Shown here one piece after another: positions 1 through 9,273 of a DNA stretch of 64,000 nucleotides (within the stretch, counting starts at the first letter, position 1; the number at the start of each line of letters is the position of its first letter). Position numbers and translations under genes: made by a program. A model generated the notes under the pieces. That model was not told the DNA's origin. It was given only the letters and a program-made list of their open reading frames with translations, and ran no database searches. The stretch is taken from NCBI RefSeq assembly GCF_038433155.1, contig NZ_JBCDMW010000039.1, forward strand, positions 12,475 to 76,474, given 5' to 3'. Origin of the DNA: Luteococcus sp038433155 (lineage in GTDB: Bacteria; Actinomycetota; Actinomycetes; Propionibacteriales; Propionibacteriaceae).

Positions 1-520
1 GCGGGACGAGCACCCATCCGCCCGTAACACCCAGCAGCGCCAAGCCACAGGCACCAACCACTCCGAGTACCCCAGCAGCCACCTCGATGATTACACCCTC
101 GCTGCTGCGCCGCTGAACGAAGCACCATGGACGCGTGATGGCGTAACCACAGGCGCCCAACGTCATGACCAATGCAGGAATCACCTCGCGCATGCCCAGC
201 GTCAACCCAATCCAGCACGCCACGCCAGATGCCAGCGCCGCGGTCAGCAAGGCCGCTCTCGTGAGCAAGCCCGTAGATATGGCCTGCTCCGCATTCTCAT
301 CCTCCCGCCCCTGGGCGTGGGCGACAAACTTGGAGAGCGCGGCGCCTAAGGCGGTTGGCCCCAAAAGGGCCGCAGTGAATGCAACTGCCGAAATGGTCCC
401 AATCTGACCAACTGAGTCAACGCCCCCGATCCGGCCGACTGCCAAGTTCGCAAGCAGTCGTGACATTCCTTGAGCCGCGACGCCCATGATGCTCGACGCA
501 ACGATCTGTCTAAGACTCAC
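1..520 (-). CDS. Polysaccharide flippase-like membrane protein, partial
   Basis: The frame is open from a GTG at 520 to the left edge, giving 173 codons of the N-terminus; the rest lies outside the window. The start region (SLRQIVASSIMGVAAQGMS) followed by alternating hydrophobic segments resembles the first helices of Wzx/MATE-type flippases, which move lipid-linked glycan units across the membrane. The GTG overlaps the last 11 bases of the upstream O-antigen ligase-like gene, so the two are probably translationally coupled in one operon. The family call rests on the N-terminal third and on context only; another polytopic exporter is possible. Confidence 0.65.
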   Translation of the reverse strand, partial: MSLRQIVASSIMGVAAQGMSRLLANLAVGRIGGVDSVGQIGTISAVAFTAALLGPTALGAALSKFVAHAQGREDENAEQAISTGLLTRAALLTAALASGVACWIGLTLGMREVIPALVMTLGACGYAITRPWCFVQRRSSEGVIIEVAAGVLGVVGACGLALLGVTGGWVLVP

Positions 521-1829
521 CTGAAGCCTCGCTGCTGCTCGCCACATCTGCCAGAACGGCAGCCAACGCAAGTTCCAACCACCAACCTGGATCCGCTAAA
601 ATGGAGCTCGCTGTCAAGCCTCCCAGCAGGGCGGACCCCAGTGCGAAGAGACTCAATGCAGCAAGACTCGGATGGGTCCCCAAACCCTGCCAAGCAGACT
701 TCAGAACAGTGAAGACCAATAGGAGCAACAAGGCCGCTGGAACAGCCCCATAGGCCACAGCGACCTCCAAGAAGCTGTTGTGGATGTTGGTAATAGTTAG
801 AACGTTTCCGCTCACCGATTGGCTAGCCTCGAACGCACCCGGACCAATACCGAAACCAACGGACTGGATCAAGGCTAGGATCGCACGCTTGGCGATCTCA
901 AGACGCAGCTGGTTACTCTGGCTGCTTCCGTCGAAGTAGACACCCTCAGAAAAGTGGTCCAAGAAGTTCGTTGCCATCGCAGCAATGACAGCCAGCAAGG
1001 CGAGAATCACTACCTTCGGGACTATCTCGCTAAACCTTCCTCTTGCTCGCAGCGAGATCAGGACGGTGCCCGTCAAAGCAAGAGCCAACAACGCCGTTCG
1101 ACTGAAAGTGAGTAAGGACAGCGCGCCTAACAACAATCCTGAGAAAAGCAAGAGCCTCCCCCAACCCGAACGTGCGTGGGCCGTCACCAGCAACACCCCG
1201 ACGAGAACCACCGTGTGAGCCGCGAAATTGTTTGGATTCACAAACGTGGCACCAAGCGCCGCGCCCGTAGGCCACGGACGGCCCGCCAAGGTCTCAAGAT
1301 GCAGCCCTGTTCGCCACTCGACGAGAGCCACGGCACTAATCACCAAGGCAGCGAGCACGAGTCCACGCAATAGGTGCACAAGCCGACGCTGAGACCCCGC
1401 AATCACTAGAATCACGGAGCTCGCTCCCAGAGCGCCGACGGCTTGAGCGAATGCCCTCCTCGCGTCCGTGGTCTCGGCGGGAAGCCAGAAGATACTCTCC
1501 AAGGTTACCAGCATGCACAGCGCCACGGCGATGCGCGAACTCCGCCCCAGATCCTTCCAAACGTCGAAGATCGTCACGGTGGAGACCAGAGCCAGAACGA
1601 CGGTCAGCGCACGATGCAGGTGCCACTGGCCCGGAACGCCCGGATTCAGCGAGAGCCAAATGGTTCCGTACGCGGCGATCGGCATGAGCGTTAACGCTAA
1701 CGGGGCCCACCCTACGTCGGGAGCCTGAGCATGCGTCATCGGGGCGTCGGGAGGTGTGCGGCTCGGGTTACGCGTGGTTCGTCTGGGCACCGCGACACCG
1801 CCGGAGGATCGCCTTAGAGATGCTGACAT
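510..1829 (-). CDS. O-antigen ligase / Wzy-like polymerase family membrane protein
   Basis: Polytopic membrane protein of about 439 residues with roughly ten or more hydrophobic helices and a large extracellular loop before a conserved-looking IHNSFLEVAVAYG segment, as in the Wzy_C/WaaL family, which polymerises or ligates lipid-linked glycans outside the membrane. The start is uncertain. ATG at 1829 lies 7 nt after a TAGACT -10 element (leaderless pattern). ATG at 1739 would remove a 30-residue basic, proline-rich N-terminus and start just before the first helix. It overlaps the downstream flippase start by 11 bases. Together with the neighbouring acyltransferases it marks a surface-polysaccharide locus. 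Confidence 0.8.
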   Translation of the reverse strand: MSASLRRSSGGVAVPRRTTRNPSRTPPDAPMTHAQAPDVGWAPLALTLMPIAAYGTIWLSLNPGVPGQWHLHRALTVVLALVSTVTIFDVWKDLGRSSRIAVALCMLVTLESIFWLPAETTDARRAFAQAVGALGASSVILVIAGSQRRLVHLLRGLVLAALVISAVALVEWRTGLHLETLAGRPWPTGAALGATFVNPNNFAAHTVVLVGVLLVTAHARSGWGRLLLFSGLLLGALSLLTFSRTALLALALTGTVLISLRARGRFSEIVPKVVILALLAVIAAMATNFLDHFSEGVYFDGSSQSNQLRLEIAKRAILALIQSVGFGIGPGAFEASQSVSGNVLTITNIHNSFLEVAVAYGAVPAALLLLLVFTVLKSAWQGLGTHPSLAALSLFALGSALLGGLTASSILADPGWWLELALAAVLADVASSSEASGES

Positions 1830-1836
1830 ACAGAAC

Positions 1837-1842
1837 AGTCTA
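1837..1842 (-). promoter_or_regulatory. Putative -10 element, leaderless, O-antigen ligase-like gene
   Basis: TAGACT on the minus strand lies 7 nt before the ATG at 1829, so transcription would begin at or next to the start codon. No convincing -35 is visible. Confidence 0.35.
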
Positions 1843-2088
1843 GAGTGCCAAGCGCGGAGGCCCAGCTCCATACACTCCTTGATCAAGCAGCGTCTGAGCC
1901 ATGACGCCAGCCCTCTCGGGTAGCATGCCCTTCAGCTCACTTGGCACTTCCGCCCCAAACGGCGCGGCCGCCCGTCCATGACTTCGAGTCTGCTGAGAAG
2001 TTCACTTGTCTCATCCTCAGAGTCATCTCGGCGCGTCCAACAGCCCTAAGATTCGAATCCCCTCCCCCGAATCTCAGAGAGTTCAAAG

Positions 2089-3696
2089 ATGAGCGAAGAC
2101 CAGTTTCCCCAAGCCAATCGGAGAGCGCTGCTCGGCGTTGGCGGCGCGGCAGCCACCCTCGCCGCACTGAGCCTTGCGAGCCCTGCTGCGGCAGCGCCGG
2201 CAGGTGGCGTAGGCGCCCTGGATGCCACGGCGAGCCCCTACAACTGCGATCCCAAGGGCGTCACTGATTGCACTACGGCTCGCGACCAATTGTTGGCCGA
2301 TGCAAAGTCTACGGGAAAGGCCATCTACTGGCCCTCCGGCGTCTATGCAATGTCCGCCTTCCCCAACATCGACTTCAATCTCCGAATGTTCGGGGACGGA
2401 ATTCAGACTCCGTCCAATAATCGCCCGCATTGGGGTGGAAACTTGCTCTCTTCAAGTTACGCCCACAGGAGCTTCGGGAGTCGACTCCTGATTACCAATC
2501 CCCATCCCAGTACCCCCGATCAAAAGATTGGGATCAACGTCATTGACACGACGAAGGCAAATCCACCCGGAAACTTCGATGGTCCGATCATTTCGGGTCT
2601 GGGAATCTTCGGCCCTCACCCATACAACTCGACGGATTGGTCCGCCCTGGAGCCTTGGGTTGGGCTAGCTCTCGGAACTGTCTCGACATCCGACAAGTCG
2701 AGCATTGGGCACCCCCTTCGCCCCCGGCTGACGGACGTCACAGTCGCCACCTTCGGAATCGGAATGGCGGGTTCTTGCTCGGTCGGAAACTTCGCTCAAC
2801 TGCACATCGTGGCTTGTTGCACTGGCCTGCAAGGAACCGCCTCCTTCAATGGGAACACATTCACCGGAATCAATATCGAGACATGTCGCGATTACGCGAT
2901 ACGCTTAGTCCAAGGACATTCCAACTCCTTCTGGGGAGGTGTCACCCAGAACAATGTCGACATGACTCGAAAGACCGCGGAAGCAGCATTCGGCGGAATT
3001 CCTGCCGCTACGCGAACCACCGGGGCAGCGATCTCGCTGGATGACAGTTGTGTCGGGAATATCTTCTCTGGAATCTACATGGAGGATGGGTACGACAACC
3101 AAGACGGCACGACACAGCTGCGTCAGATCGTCTTGGGCCCAAACATCAGCGTCTACGGGAACCACTTTATCGAATGCCGCTTCGGCTCCAACGCGGCAAA
3201 GAACCCCGTGGTCTTGATGCAGCGTGGCAACAATAACTACATCTCCGCATATCAGGGAGCCTATTCAACGAAGGTCTACACCGAAGGGGTCAACGTACTC
3301 CGTGGCGTCTTTCCGACCTTGGCAGGAAACGGCCTCGCCTACAGCCATGTCGAGAACTACTACCAAGGTGGACAGGGCTGGTACATCATTGAGCCCACGC
3401 CACAGAGAAGGCGCTACGTCAACGCCAGCTACTCCCCGTACACCTGTCGCTTGACCGATCAGATCGTCTACACGCGCACAGTCGCGTCAACCGCTGGGAA
3501 CGCCATTACGCTCGTGGACTCGGCCTCAGTTATCCCCACTTGGTCCGTGGTGATCTACAACGAGAGTACTGACGGGACGTCCAAGACCGTCCAGACTGCG
3601 GATGGCACCAGGATCAACTCGGCAACCTCATGGAAAATCCCTGCCAACTCTTCGATCGAGTTCCTATGGAATGGAACACAGTGGTTGACCATGTAG
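2089..3696 (+). CDS. Secreted right-handed beta-helix (pectate-lyase-like) protein, Tat signal
   Basis: 535 residues. The N-terminus has a twin-arginine motif (NRRALLGVGG, residues 10-19), a hydrophobic stretch and an alanine-rich cleavage region near residue 38, so it is probably exported folded by Tat. The mature part begins with a DPKGVTDCT...YWPSGVYAMS pattern typical of the pectate-lyase-3/GH28-related superfamily. It continues with irregular beta-helix coils (NTFTGINIETC, NIFSGIYMEDG, GNHFIECRFG). Such proteins bind, cleave or modify polysaccharides. It sits between glycan assembly and acyltransferase genes, so a tailoring or depolymerase role on the cell's own exopolysaccharide is possible. 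Catalytic residues cannot be assigned. A TAAGAT at 2047-2052 is a candidate -10. A strong hairpin follows the gene. Confidence 0.8.
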   Translation: MSEDQFPQANRRALLGVGGAAATLAALSLASPAAAAPAGGVGALDATASPYNCDPKGVTDCTTARDQLLADAKSTGKAIYWPSGVYAMSAFPNIDFNLRMFGDGIQTPSNNRPHWGGNLLSSSYAHRSFGSRLLITNPHPSTPDQKIGINVIDTTKANPPGNFDGPIISGLGIFGPHPYNSTDWSALEPWVGLALGTVSTSDKSSIGHPLRPRLTDVTVATFGIGMAGSCSVGNFAQLHIVACCTGLQGTASFNGNTFTGINIETCRDYAIRLVQGHSNSFWGGVTQNNVDMTRKTAEAAFGGIPAATRTTGAAISLDDSCVGNIFSGIYMEDGYDNQDGTTQLRQIVLGPNISVYGNHFIECRFGSNAAKNPVVLMQRGNNNYISAYQGAYSTKVYTEGVNVLRGVFPTLAGNGLAYSHVENYYQGGQGWYIIEPTPQRRRYVNASYSPYTCRLTDQIVYTRTVASTAGNAITLVDSASVIPTWSVVIYNESTDGTSKTVQTADGTRINSATSWKIPANSSIEFLWNGTQWLTM

Positions 3697-3734
3697 GAGA
3701 CAAACCCGGCACCGGCTGGTGACGAGGGCAAGGC

Positions 3735-3780
3735 GCCTGAGTGTGGAGACCTAATCTCGACACCTCAGGCACTCGCTTTT
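3735..3780 (+). terminator. Rho-independent terminator of the beta-helix gene
   Basis: Imperfect inverted repeat GCCTGAGTGTGGAGA / TCTCGACACCTCAGGC (one mismatch, one bulge) followed by GCTTTT. It lies between convergent genes. Confidence 0.7.
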
Positions 3781-3816
3781 CCACCTCAGGACAATAGGAG
3801 GAGCAAGGGTTACTCG

Positions 3817-5841
3817 CTAACGCTGCGCTAAGGCTCGATCGAGCAGAGCGTTGGAGACTTCTGAGCCGACCAACTCAGTATCCCAATGACTTCCATCAGG
3901 ACGAGCAAGCTTCTCACCTTCGACAGTGTCATCGCAAAGATCTGAACCGAATCCTGTAGGCGTGGGCTCCGTCAACTTTCGACAAGCAACATCATCCATG
4001 GAAATCGTGCGGATTCGATCGTCTCGGCGAGCACGCTCCGTGATCAACTTGTTCCAGTGCACCCGTAGTTCATCCTGCTCAACCATGCGACGCAAGAACG
4101 GGTGGCAGTCTTCGGGCGTGCATCGACTGAGCATCCCAACTCCCGGCGGCTCGGTTTGCACCACCACAACAGCGGCCCCTTCCACGGTCAAGCGATCAAT
4201 CGCATCGTCGAAGTCAGCAAGTTGGGCCTGCCAAAACGCATCGTCCCCTGCCCGCAGCAGCTTGCCATCCTGGTATCGGTCCGCGATCTCGTAGCGCGAC
4301 CACCAGATGACAGTTCTAGGGTGCATGCTCGCCAGCCCTTGGGCTTGAGTGCGCCGCACATCCGAGCACTTTGCACCCTCGCGGTCATCTTCGGAGACCA
4401 CCTGGTGGACTCCTAGCGGGGAGCACCCTCCGGCTGTCGCTGAGCCCACGATGATTCCTCGCTCCTTAGCCGTGGCCGCGAGAACGGGCAGGAGCCGTAG
4501 AGGTACCGAGTCGCCAACCATCATGACCTCAACGGGCTTAGGGAGGAGAGACGTGGGAAGCACAAGCCGCGCGACTGGCGCCAAGGGGGTCCCCCCTAGG
4601 GGCGAAACCATGAGCGATAGCGTCGCCATGGAGATGCCGGCGACCACGAAGGTCCCTGGTGAGCGACCATCCCGCGGGGTGCTCTTGAGAATCGGCTGCT
4701 CAAACAGGCGGTAACTCAGGGATGCCAACATTACCGTCGCGACAATTACGACCAAAGCCCTCGCAGGGCTAAACGCCGCATGAGTCTCGAACCAGACAGC
4801 CAAGGGCCAATGCCAGAGGTAGATTCCATACGAGATCCTCCCGAGGTACGCGATGGGCCCCCAAGCGAGAATCTTGGAGAGTGCCCAGGCCGGCGCCCGA
4901 GTCACACCAATCATCAGTGCAGCCACCGCAATACTGAAGAAAACCGCGCCACCGTTGAAGTAGAAGGAGGATGGCCCGACCATCCGCATGAAAAGAATCG
5001 GACCGACAATCAAACCAAACCACCCAAATAGCTTTGCGTTTTTCTTGAAGAAATTCTCAACTGAAGCCCAAGACGAAAGCATCGCTACACCGGCCCCCAA
5101 CAATGGCTCGAATGCCTTCGAATCCGTCCCCATATAAGCTCGATCAGGGGATTCGGACGATTGATATAGCACCGCAAGAAGCGTTGCGGAGGCAATCAGA
5201 ATCAGGACGCAAACCACCAAAACTTCCCCGATAAACCCTTGGCGATCTCGATGCATCCCAGTCCGATCACGGAGCCACACTATGGGCTTCGCTTCCAACT
5301 TCCAGACGAGGCCAGCGAGCAGCGAAGTAGCCAACAATATGAGGGGCCAAAGCAAATAAAATTGCTCCTCCACGGCTAGGGACCACATATGCAGCAGCGG
5401 AGATTGAGTCCCATCGGAACTGAAGTAGCTCCCCGCTTGCATGAAGCGCCAGTTTGCTACGTAAAACAAGGTCGCGAATGTGTCCCCTGCCAACATGGGG
5501 CGCCGATAATCGAGCGCAGCTGTCCACGTCCACACGACAACCACCAAGAGGATTAGCATCGCGGCCGGCATGAGTCGTCGAACGCGCCGCGTCCAGAACC
5601 GAATCAAATTGATGCGGCCGTTCTTCTGCAGTTCACGAACCAAGCCCGATGTGATCAAGTACCCTGACAAAACAAAGAACACATCGACGCCCAAGAATCC
5701 AGCTGCCATACCGGGCACTGAAACATGGAACAAGACCACCAAGAATACTGCGATAGTGCGTAGCCCGTCGAGGGCGTCGATTCGAGCCACCGCTGCGGAC
5801 GGGGGTGTCGGGGCATCATCCACAGGATTGGCATGCTTCAT
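3817..5841 (-). CDS. Acyltransferase-3 / SGNH two-domain O-acetyltransferase (OafA-like)
   Basis: 674 residues. The N-terminal acyltransferase-3 domain (about 20-410) starts with IDALDGLRTIAVFLVVLFH (putative active His39) and has about ten or eleven membrane helices. It passes acetyl groups from cytoplasmic acetyl-CoA across the membrane. The extracytoplasmic SGNH domain (about 440-674) shows the Ser motif MMVGDSVP and the C-terminal DGSHW block with the Asp-His pair. This architecture O-acetylates glycans such as O-antigen, exopolysaccharide or peptidoglycan. TGGAG sits 5 nt before the ATG. It is convergent with the beta-helix gene and fits the polysaccharide context; the exact acceptor is unknown. 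Confidence 0.9.
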   Translation of the reverse strand: MKHANPVDDAPTPPSAAVARIDALDGLRTIAVFLVVLFHVSVPGMAAGFLGVDVFFVLSGYLITSGLVRELQKNGRINLIRFWTRRVRRLMPAAMLILLVVVVWTWTAALDYRRPMLAGDTFATLFYVANWRFMQAGSYFSSDGTQSPLLHMWSLAVEEQFYLLWPLILLATSLLAGLVWKLEAKPIVWLRDRTGMHRDRQGFIGEVLVVCVLILIASATLLAVLYQSSESPDRAYMGTDSKAFEPLLGAGVAMLSSWASVENFFKKNAKLFGWFGLIVGPILFMRMVGPSSFYFNGGAVFFSIAVAALMIGVTRAPAWALSKILAWGPIAYLGRISYGIYLWHWPLAVWFETHAAFSPARALVVIVATVMLASLSYRLFEQPILKSTPRDGRSPGTFVVAGISMATLSLMVSPLGGTPLAPVARLVLPTSLLPKPVEVMMVGDSVPLRLLPVLAATAKERGIIVGSATAGGCSPLGVHQVVSEDDREGAKCSDVRRTQAQGLASMHPRTVIWWSRYEIADRYQDGKLLRAGDDAFWQAQLADFDDAIDRLTVEGAAVVVVQTEPPGVGMLSRCTPEDCHPFLRRMVEQDELRVHWNKLITERARRDDRIRTISMDDVACRKLTEPTPTGFGSDLCDDTVEGEKLARPDGSHWDTELVGSEVSNALLDRALAQR

Positions 5842-6060
5842 CGTGGCTCCAGACGGGACGCGGGGAGAGATTGGGTGTAGCCAAGCCTAGACGAATTGCT
5901 CGCGAGCCGATTGGTGTCCTTCCGCTCCGGAGTGTGCCCATCTCCCGCGCTTCCTCCAGTGCGCGGGTGCGCCGAAGGTCAGTGATCCCCTCGCCTGGCC
6001 CAGATCGTCCGACTGCTGGCAGCAGGTGACTGGACGCCCCCCATAGGGCAAACTGAACCT

Positions 6061-6858
6061 ATGAGTCGCATCATAGGAGCCGACGTAGCCCTGGCATCCG
6101 TCGCAGTCGCAACGGTGGCTCTAGCTGCAATCGCTAGTACGGGCTATTCCGTCCGCGCCTACCCAACAAGTACCGTCAGCGTCGCTGCCGCCGACACAGA
6201 GCCCACCCCGACGTCTTCCACCACCCCGAGTGGGGGCTCGGCATCCCGAAAGCCCCCGAAGCTTCCAGCAGACAGCGTCGCAACGCTGGGCGTACTTGGT
6301 GACAGCACCAGCAACAGCACCAGTGAGTGGGTCAACGAGCTAGGGTCCTACTTCGGCATGAAGCGGAGAACAGAAGTCCGTCGAATCAACCAAGGCGACC
6401 CGAACAGTTACAACGATCCGATGCGCTACGGCGATGTCGATCCGCCATTGGCCATTTGGAATGCTTCTACGGAGGCACATCTTGACCTGACGACCGACAC
6501 CGCAAAGCGCAAGTTCCCGTCGCCCCCCACCTTGATCCTTATCAGCCAAGGGCGTGACTCGGAACTGAGCACGGCTCCTGAGAGGCTCTCCACCGAGGTT
6601 GCCGTCCTTCAGCGAACGTTCCCGAAGGCGTCCATCGCCGTCGTGCTTCAGCCCGTCGGCACAGACGATCCAAAGAAGGATGTCCTGACCGCGGTCCGCT
6701 CGTGGGCGACGGAGCAGGGGCTCCCCACCATTGACGTAGACAAGGCCTTCAAGGCCTCCGGCAAGGGTGAAGCCATCTTGGAGCCCGATGGCACTATCAC
6801 GGCCGATGGACAGGTTTTCTGGGCGTCCACGGTGTACAAGGCAATCTCTGCAGGGTGA
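6061..6858 (+). CDS. Secreted SGNH/GDSL-like protein with atypical catalytic blocks
   Basis: 265 residues. An N-terminal hydrophobic segment (about 8-30, signal or anchor) is followed by a Thr/Ser/Pro-rich linker (about 45-75) and an SGNH-like fold. The nucleophile block reads TLGVLGDSTSNS. The C-terminal block reads EPDGTITADGQVFWA, where Ile occupies the place normally held by the catalytic His of DxxH. The Asn block is also unclear (ISQGRDSE). It may be an inactive or binding variant, or use another residue. It lies next to the acyltransferase-SGNH gene, so a role in modifying the same surface glycan is plausible. Confidence 0.75.
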   Translation: MSRIIGADVALASVAVATVALAAIASTGYSVRAYPTSTVSVAAADTEPTPTSSTTPSGGSASRKPPKLPADSVATLGVLGDSTSNSTSEWVNELGSYFGMKRRTEVRRINQGDPNSYNDPMRYGDVDPPLAIWNASTEAHLDLTTDTAKRKFPSPPTLILISQGRDSELSTAPERLSTEVAVLQRTFPKASIAVVLQPVGTDDPKKDVLTAVRSWATEQGLPTIDVDKAFKASGKGEAILEPDGTITADGQVFWASTVYKAISAG

Positions 6859-7016
6859 CTTGGGGAGGCTCTTCCCCTTCGCCAAGCTCGGGGAGCACCG
6901 CACGGCCATGGACAGCTCGGGGATCCGGGGATCCACTCGGGGATCGTCTGTAGTTCCTGAGAGCGCGCTGGGAAAACGTTCGGGGGGTGAACCTTTGCGC
7001 GACTAGCTTCACACCT

Positions 7017-7035
7017 GAACTACACCGCGTAGTTC
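7017..7035. promoter_or_regulatory. Inverted repeat, candidate operator of the HTH protein gene
   Basis: GAACTAC-N5-GTAGTTC is a perfect 7-bp inverted repeat 18 bp before the start at 7054. GTAGTTC occurs again at 6950-6956. A weak -10 (TAGCTT, 7004-7009) lies just upstream, so a protein bound here would cover the transcription start. Confidence 0.45.
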
Positions 7036-7053
7036 TGACGGAAGGAAGTGCGC

Positions 7054-7938
7054 ATGGTGGAGCCGAGCCCCGGCCAGGATCCGTCGGTGGTCAGCAATCC
7101 ATTTGCCGAGCGCCTCTCAGCGGCAATCGCTGAGCGACGGTTGTCCCTCGCGCGTGTGCAGGCCAAGCTGGAGGCGCTGGATCACCACATCTCCGTAGCC
7201 TCGCTCAGCTACTGGTCCACCGGACGGTCCATGCCCACCCGCTCCCGCTCCTACGGAATCGTCCAGGCGCTGGAGGGCATCCTGCAGGTGGAGGACGGCC
7301 ACTTGACCGAGGCCATCGTCGCAGGCCCTCAGGAGTATGCGATGGCAGCCATCATGAACCGTCAGGAGTTGCTGACAGACCTCCTGCAGGAGCACGACCT
7401 GCCCAACGCCAACATGTTTGAGAAGGACGTCATCTCCCACTCCGTGACGATTGATCGGGACGGCTGCGAGCGCAGCATGGTCACGCGGATGGTGCTGCGG
7501 GCCAGGAACTCCGGCGCGCAGCGGTGGGCCATCATCGTGGAGCGGGTCGGCCCGCGGGACATCGAAGCCTCCGGGGACGCGACGGCACCGCTACTGCGAC
7601 AGATCCGGATAGCCCCTGACCTGACCGCCCTGGAGTTCGGGCTGGACCACCCTCTGGAGCGTGGCGAGGCCCTGCTGGCTCAGCACGAGATCCACTTCCC
7701 GGCCGGCAACCCGCCCGTGGATTCCTCGGGCTTCTCGCTGCGGGCTCCCCTGAAGACCTTGTCCTTGCGCGTGGAGTTCCTGGACCAGTTGCCTCCGCGG
7801 CTCTTCCGCACCTTCCAGGCCCCTGGAGCGGACGAGCCGGTCCGGTTGGAACAGTCCCTGCTGATCCGGGCTCGCGTGGCACACTGCGTGATCCACGACG
7901 CAACCCCCGGAACACACGCCATCGGCTGGGAGTGGTGA
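7054..7938 (+). CDS. HTH (XRE-like) domain protein of unknown function
   Basis: 294 residues from the ATG at 7054, chosen because AGGAAG lies 6-7 nt upstream; a GTG two codons earlier overlaps that site. Residues about 8-75 (FAERLSAAIAERRLSLARVQ ... SYWSTGRSMPTRSRS) look like a small helix-turn-helix domain of Cro/C1 type. The remaining 220 residues are a beta-rich region rich in Arg, Leu and Pro that I do not recognise. The inverted repeat before the gene suggests self-regulation. It is convergent with hipA and not obviously linked to it. Confidence 0.7.
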   Translation: MVEPSPGQDPSVVSNPFAERLSAAIAERRLSLARVQAKLEALDHHISVASLSYWSTGRSMPTRSRSYGIVQALEGILQVEDGHLTEAIVAGPQEYAMAAIMNRQELLTDLLQEHDLPNANMFEKDVISHSVTIDRDGCERSMVTRMVLRARNSGAQRWAIIVERVGPRDIEASGDATAPLLRQIRIAPDLTALEFGLDHPLERGEALLAQHEIHFPAGNPPVDSSGFSLRAPLKTLSLRVEFLDQLPPRLFRTFQAPGADEPVRLEQSLLIRARVAHCVIHDATPGTHAIGWEW

Positions 7939-8022
7939 CCTGCTCCTTCGACGGCTCGGGGGTCGCGATGGGGCTATGGGGCCTCGACAAGCTGGGGCCA
8001 TGTCCGGGACCACGACCGCCTT

Positions 8023-9270
8023 TCAGCTGACGGTGAGGGCGCACATCCGCTCGACTGCCGGCAGCACTCTGGCCAACAGCTCTCGCGTTCCGGGAATCCC
8101 GTCCTGCTGGGCCTTCACCTGTTCCACGGCTTGAGGTAGCCGAGCGGCAAGGTCTTCCACCCTGGCCAGACCTCGGTCCACACCCAATGAGTTGATCTCG
8201 AAGAAGCGTCGCCACTGAGCTTGCCTCACCATCCCGAACTGACGCTCACCCCCGATGGACATGGCTGCCTTGCGCTGGTGCATGATCCCCTCGCCGTCGA
8301 CGTCATAGGGCAAGGAACTGGCAATGTCATACAGCGGAGCCAGCTGTGCCGCCCCACCAGAGAGCAGCACCGAGTAGTTCCGTGCGTGCCCATCAGGTGC
8401 CCCCAACAGATAGGTTGCCACCAAGGCATCCACAAACCTGTCACGCGACGCCTCATCCGCCCGAGTGGCCAGGGCTTCCACCACGTCCTTGGCATGGGGC
8501 CCGCCGTCCCTCTCGTAGGGGTAGAGGTTCCCCAAGGCCTGGCACATGTCCTCCGCATGCAGCCGGCGGACCTCGCCCCCAGCCCCCAGCCGATCAAACC
8601 GTCGCTCCACGATGGCGCCACGGCCCTCGAACTCCAGGTACTGCGACGCGGCCACCGGCAGCCCCGCCGCGGCCAAGATGCGCAGGCACAGATGCTCATT
8701 GAGCGCTTGGTGCTTCACTCCGGAGACCCCGGGTTTCACGATGTGGGTGGAGGCAGCACTTCCGCGTGGGTCCGCCCAACCCGCCGCGGTGCGGGTCAAC
8801 GTGAACTTGGACTGGCCCCCGCCGATGCTCCACCGCTCATCGGCAATCTGCCAGGACGCCTCATCGTGGACAAAGCGAGCCAGGCGCTCAGCGATCCAGC
8901 CGTCGTCCACCGGCACCAGCTCGGCTGTCTGCCCTTGGATACGGTCCACCTCATCTGCCCAACAAGCCCGCACGGCCCCCGGACAGTCCAACCCCACCAC
9001 GGACAGCAGAGCCACCGGATTGCGGGGGTTCACGCCACCTCGCTGGGCAATCCGGAGCCGAACCGTCCGGTCCGCCGGTAGCAGTCCCACCAGCCAACTG
9101 GTGACGATTCGATTGGTGTAGGGCCGCTCAGACAGGGGCATCGACAGGCTGAGCGGTGTGGCTTCCTCCGACGCCAAGTACTCGTCGGCATACCGGAACT
9201 CCAGCCCGGGTCCTTGGTGGATGGTCCCGGCGCGCTGCTCCCCCAAGAAGATGGCCAAGTCCTTCGCCAT
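8023..9270 (-). CDS. hipA: HipA-family serine/threonine kinase toxin
   Basis: 415 residues, the usual HipA length. The N-terminal HipA_N domain (about 1-100) precedes the kinase core. Visible motifs are the nucleotide-binding loop SIGGGQSKFTLT, the catalytic loop APDGHARNYSVLL (Asp plus Asn) and the metal-binding LYDIASSLPYD. In E. coli HipA phosphorylates glutamyl-tRNA synthetase, stops translation and promotes persistence; other HipA proteins hit other tRNA synthetases. It follows hipB with a 3-bp gap, so antitoxin and toxin are co-transcribed in the classical order. All core motifs appear intact. Confidence 0.93.
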   Translation of the reverse strand: MAKDLAIFLGEQRAGTIHQGPGLEFRYADEYLASEEATPLSLSMPLSERPYTNRIVTSWLVGLLPADRTVRLRIAQRGGVNPRNPVALLSVVGLDCPGAVRACWADEVDRIQGQTAELVPVDDGWIAERLARFVHDEASWQIADERWSIGGGQSKFTLTRTAAGWADPRGSAASTHIVKPGVSGVKHQALNEHLCLRILAAAGLPVAASQYLEFEGRGAIVERRFDRLGAGGEVRRLHAEDMCQALGNLYPYERDGGPHAKDVVEALATRADEASRDRFVDALVATYLLGAPDGHARNYSVLLSGGAAQLAPLYDIASSLPYDVDGEGIMHQRKAAMSIGGERQFGMVRQAQWRRFFEINSLGVDRGLARVEDLAARLPQAVEQVKAQQDGIPGTRELLARVLPAVERMCALTVS

Positions 9271-9273
9271 GGT

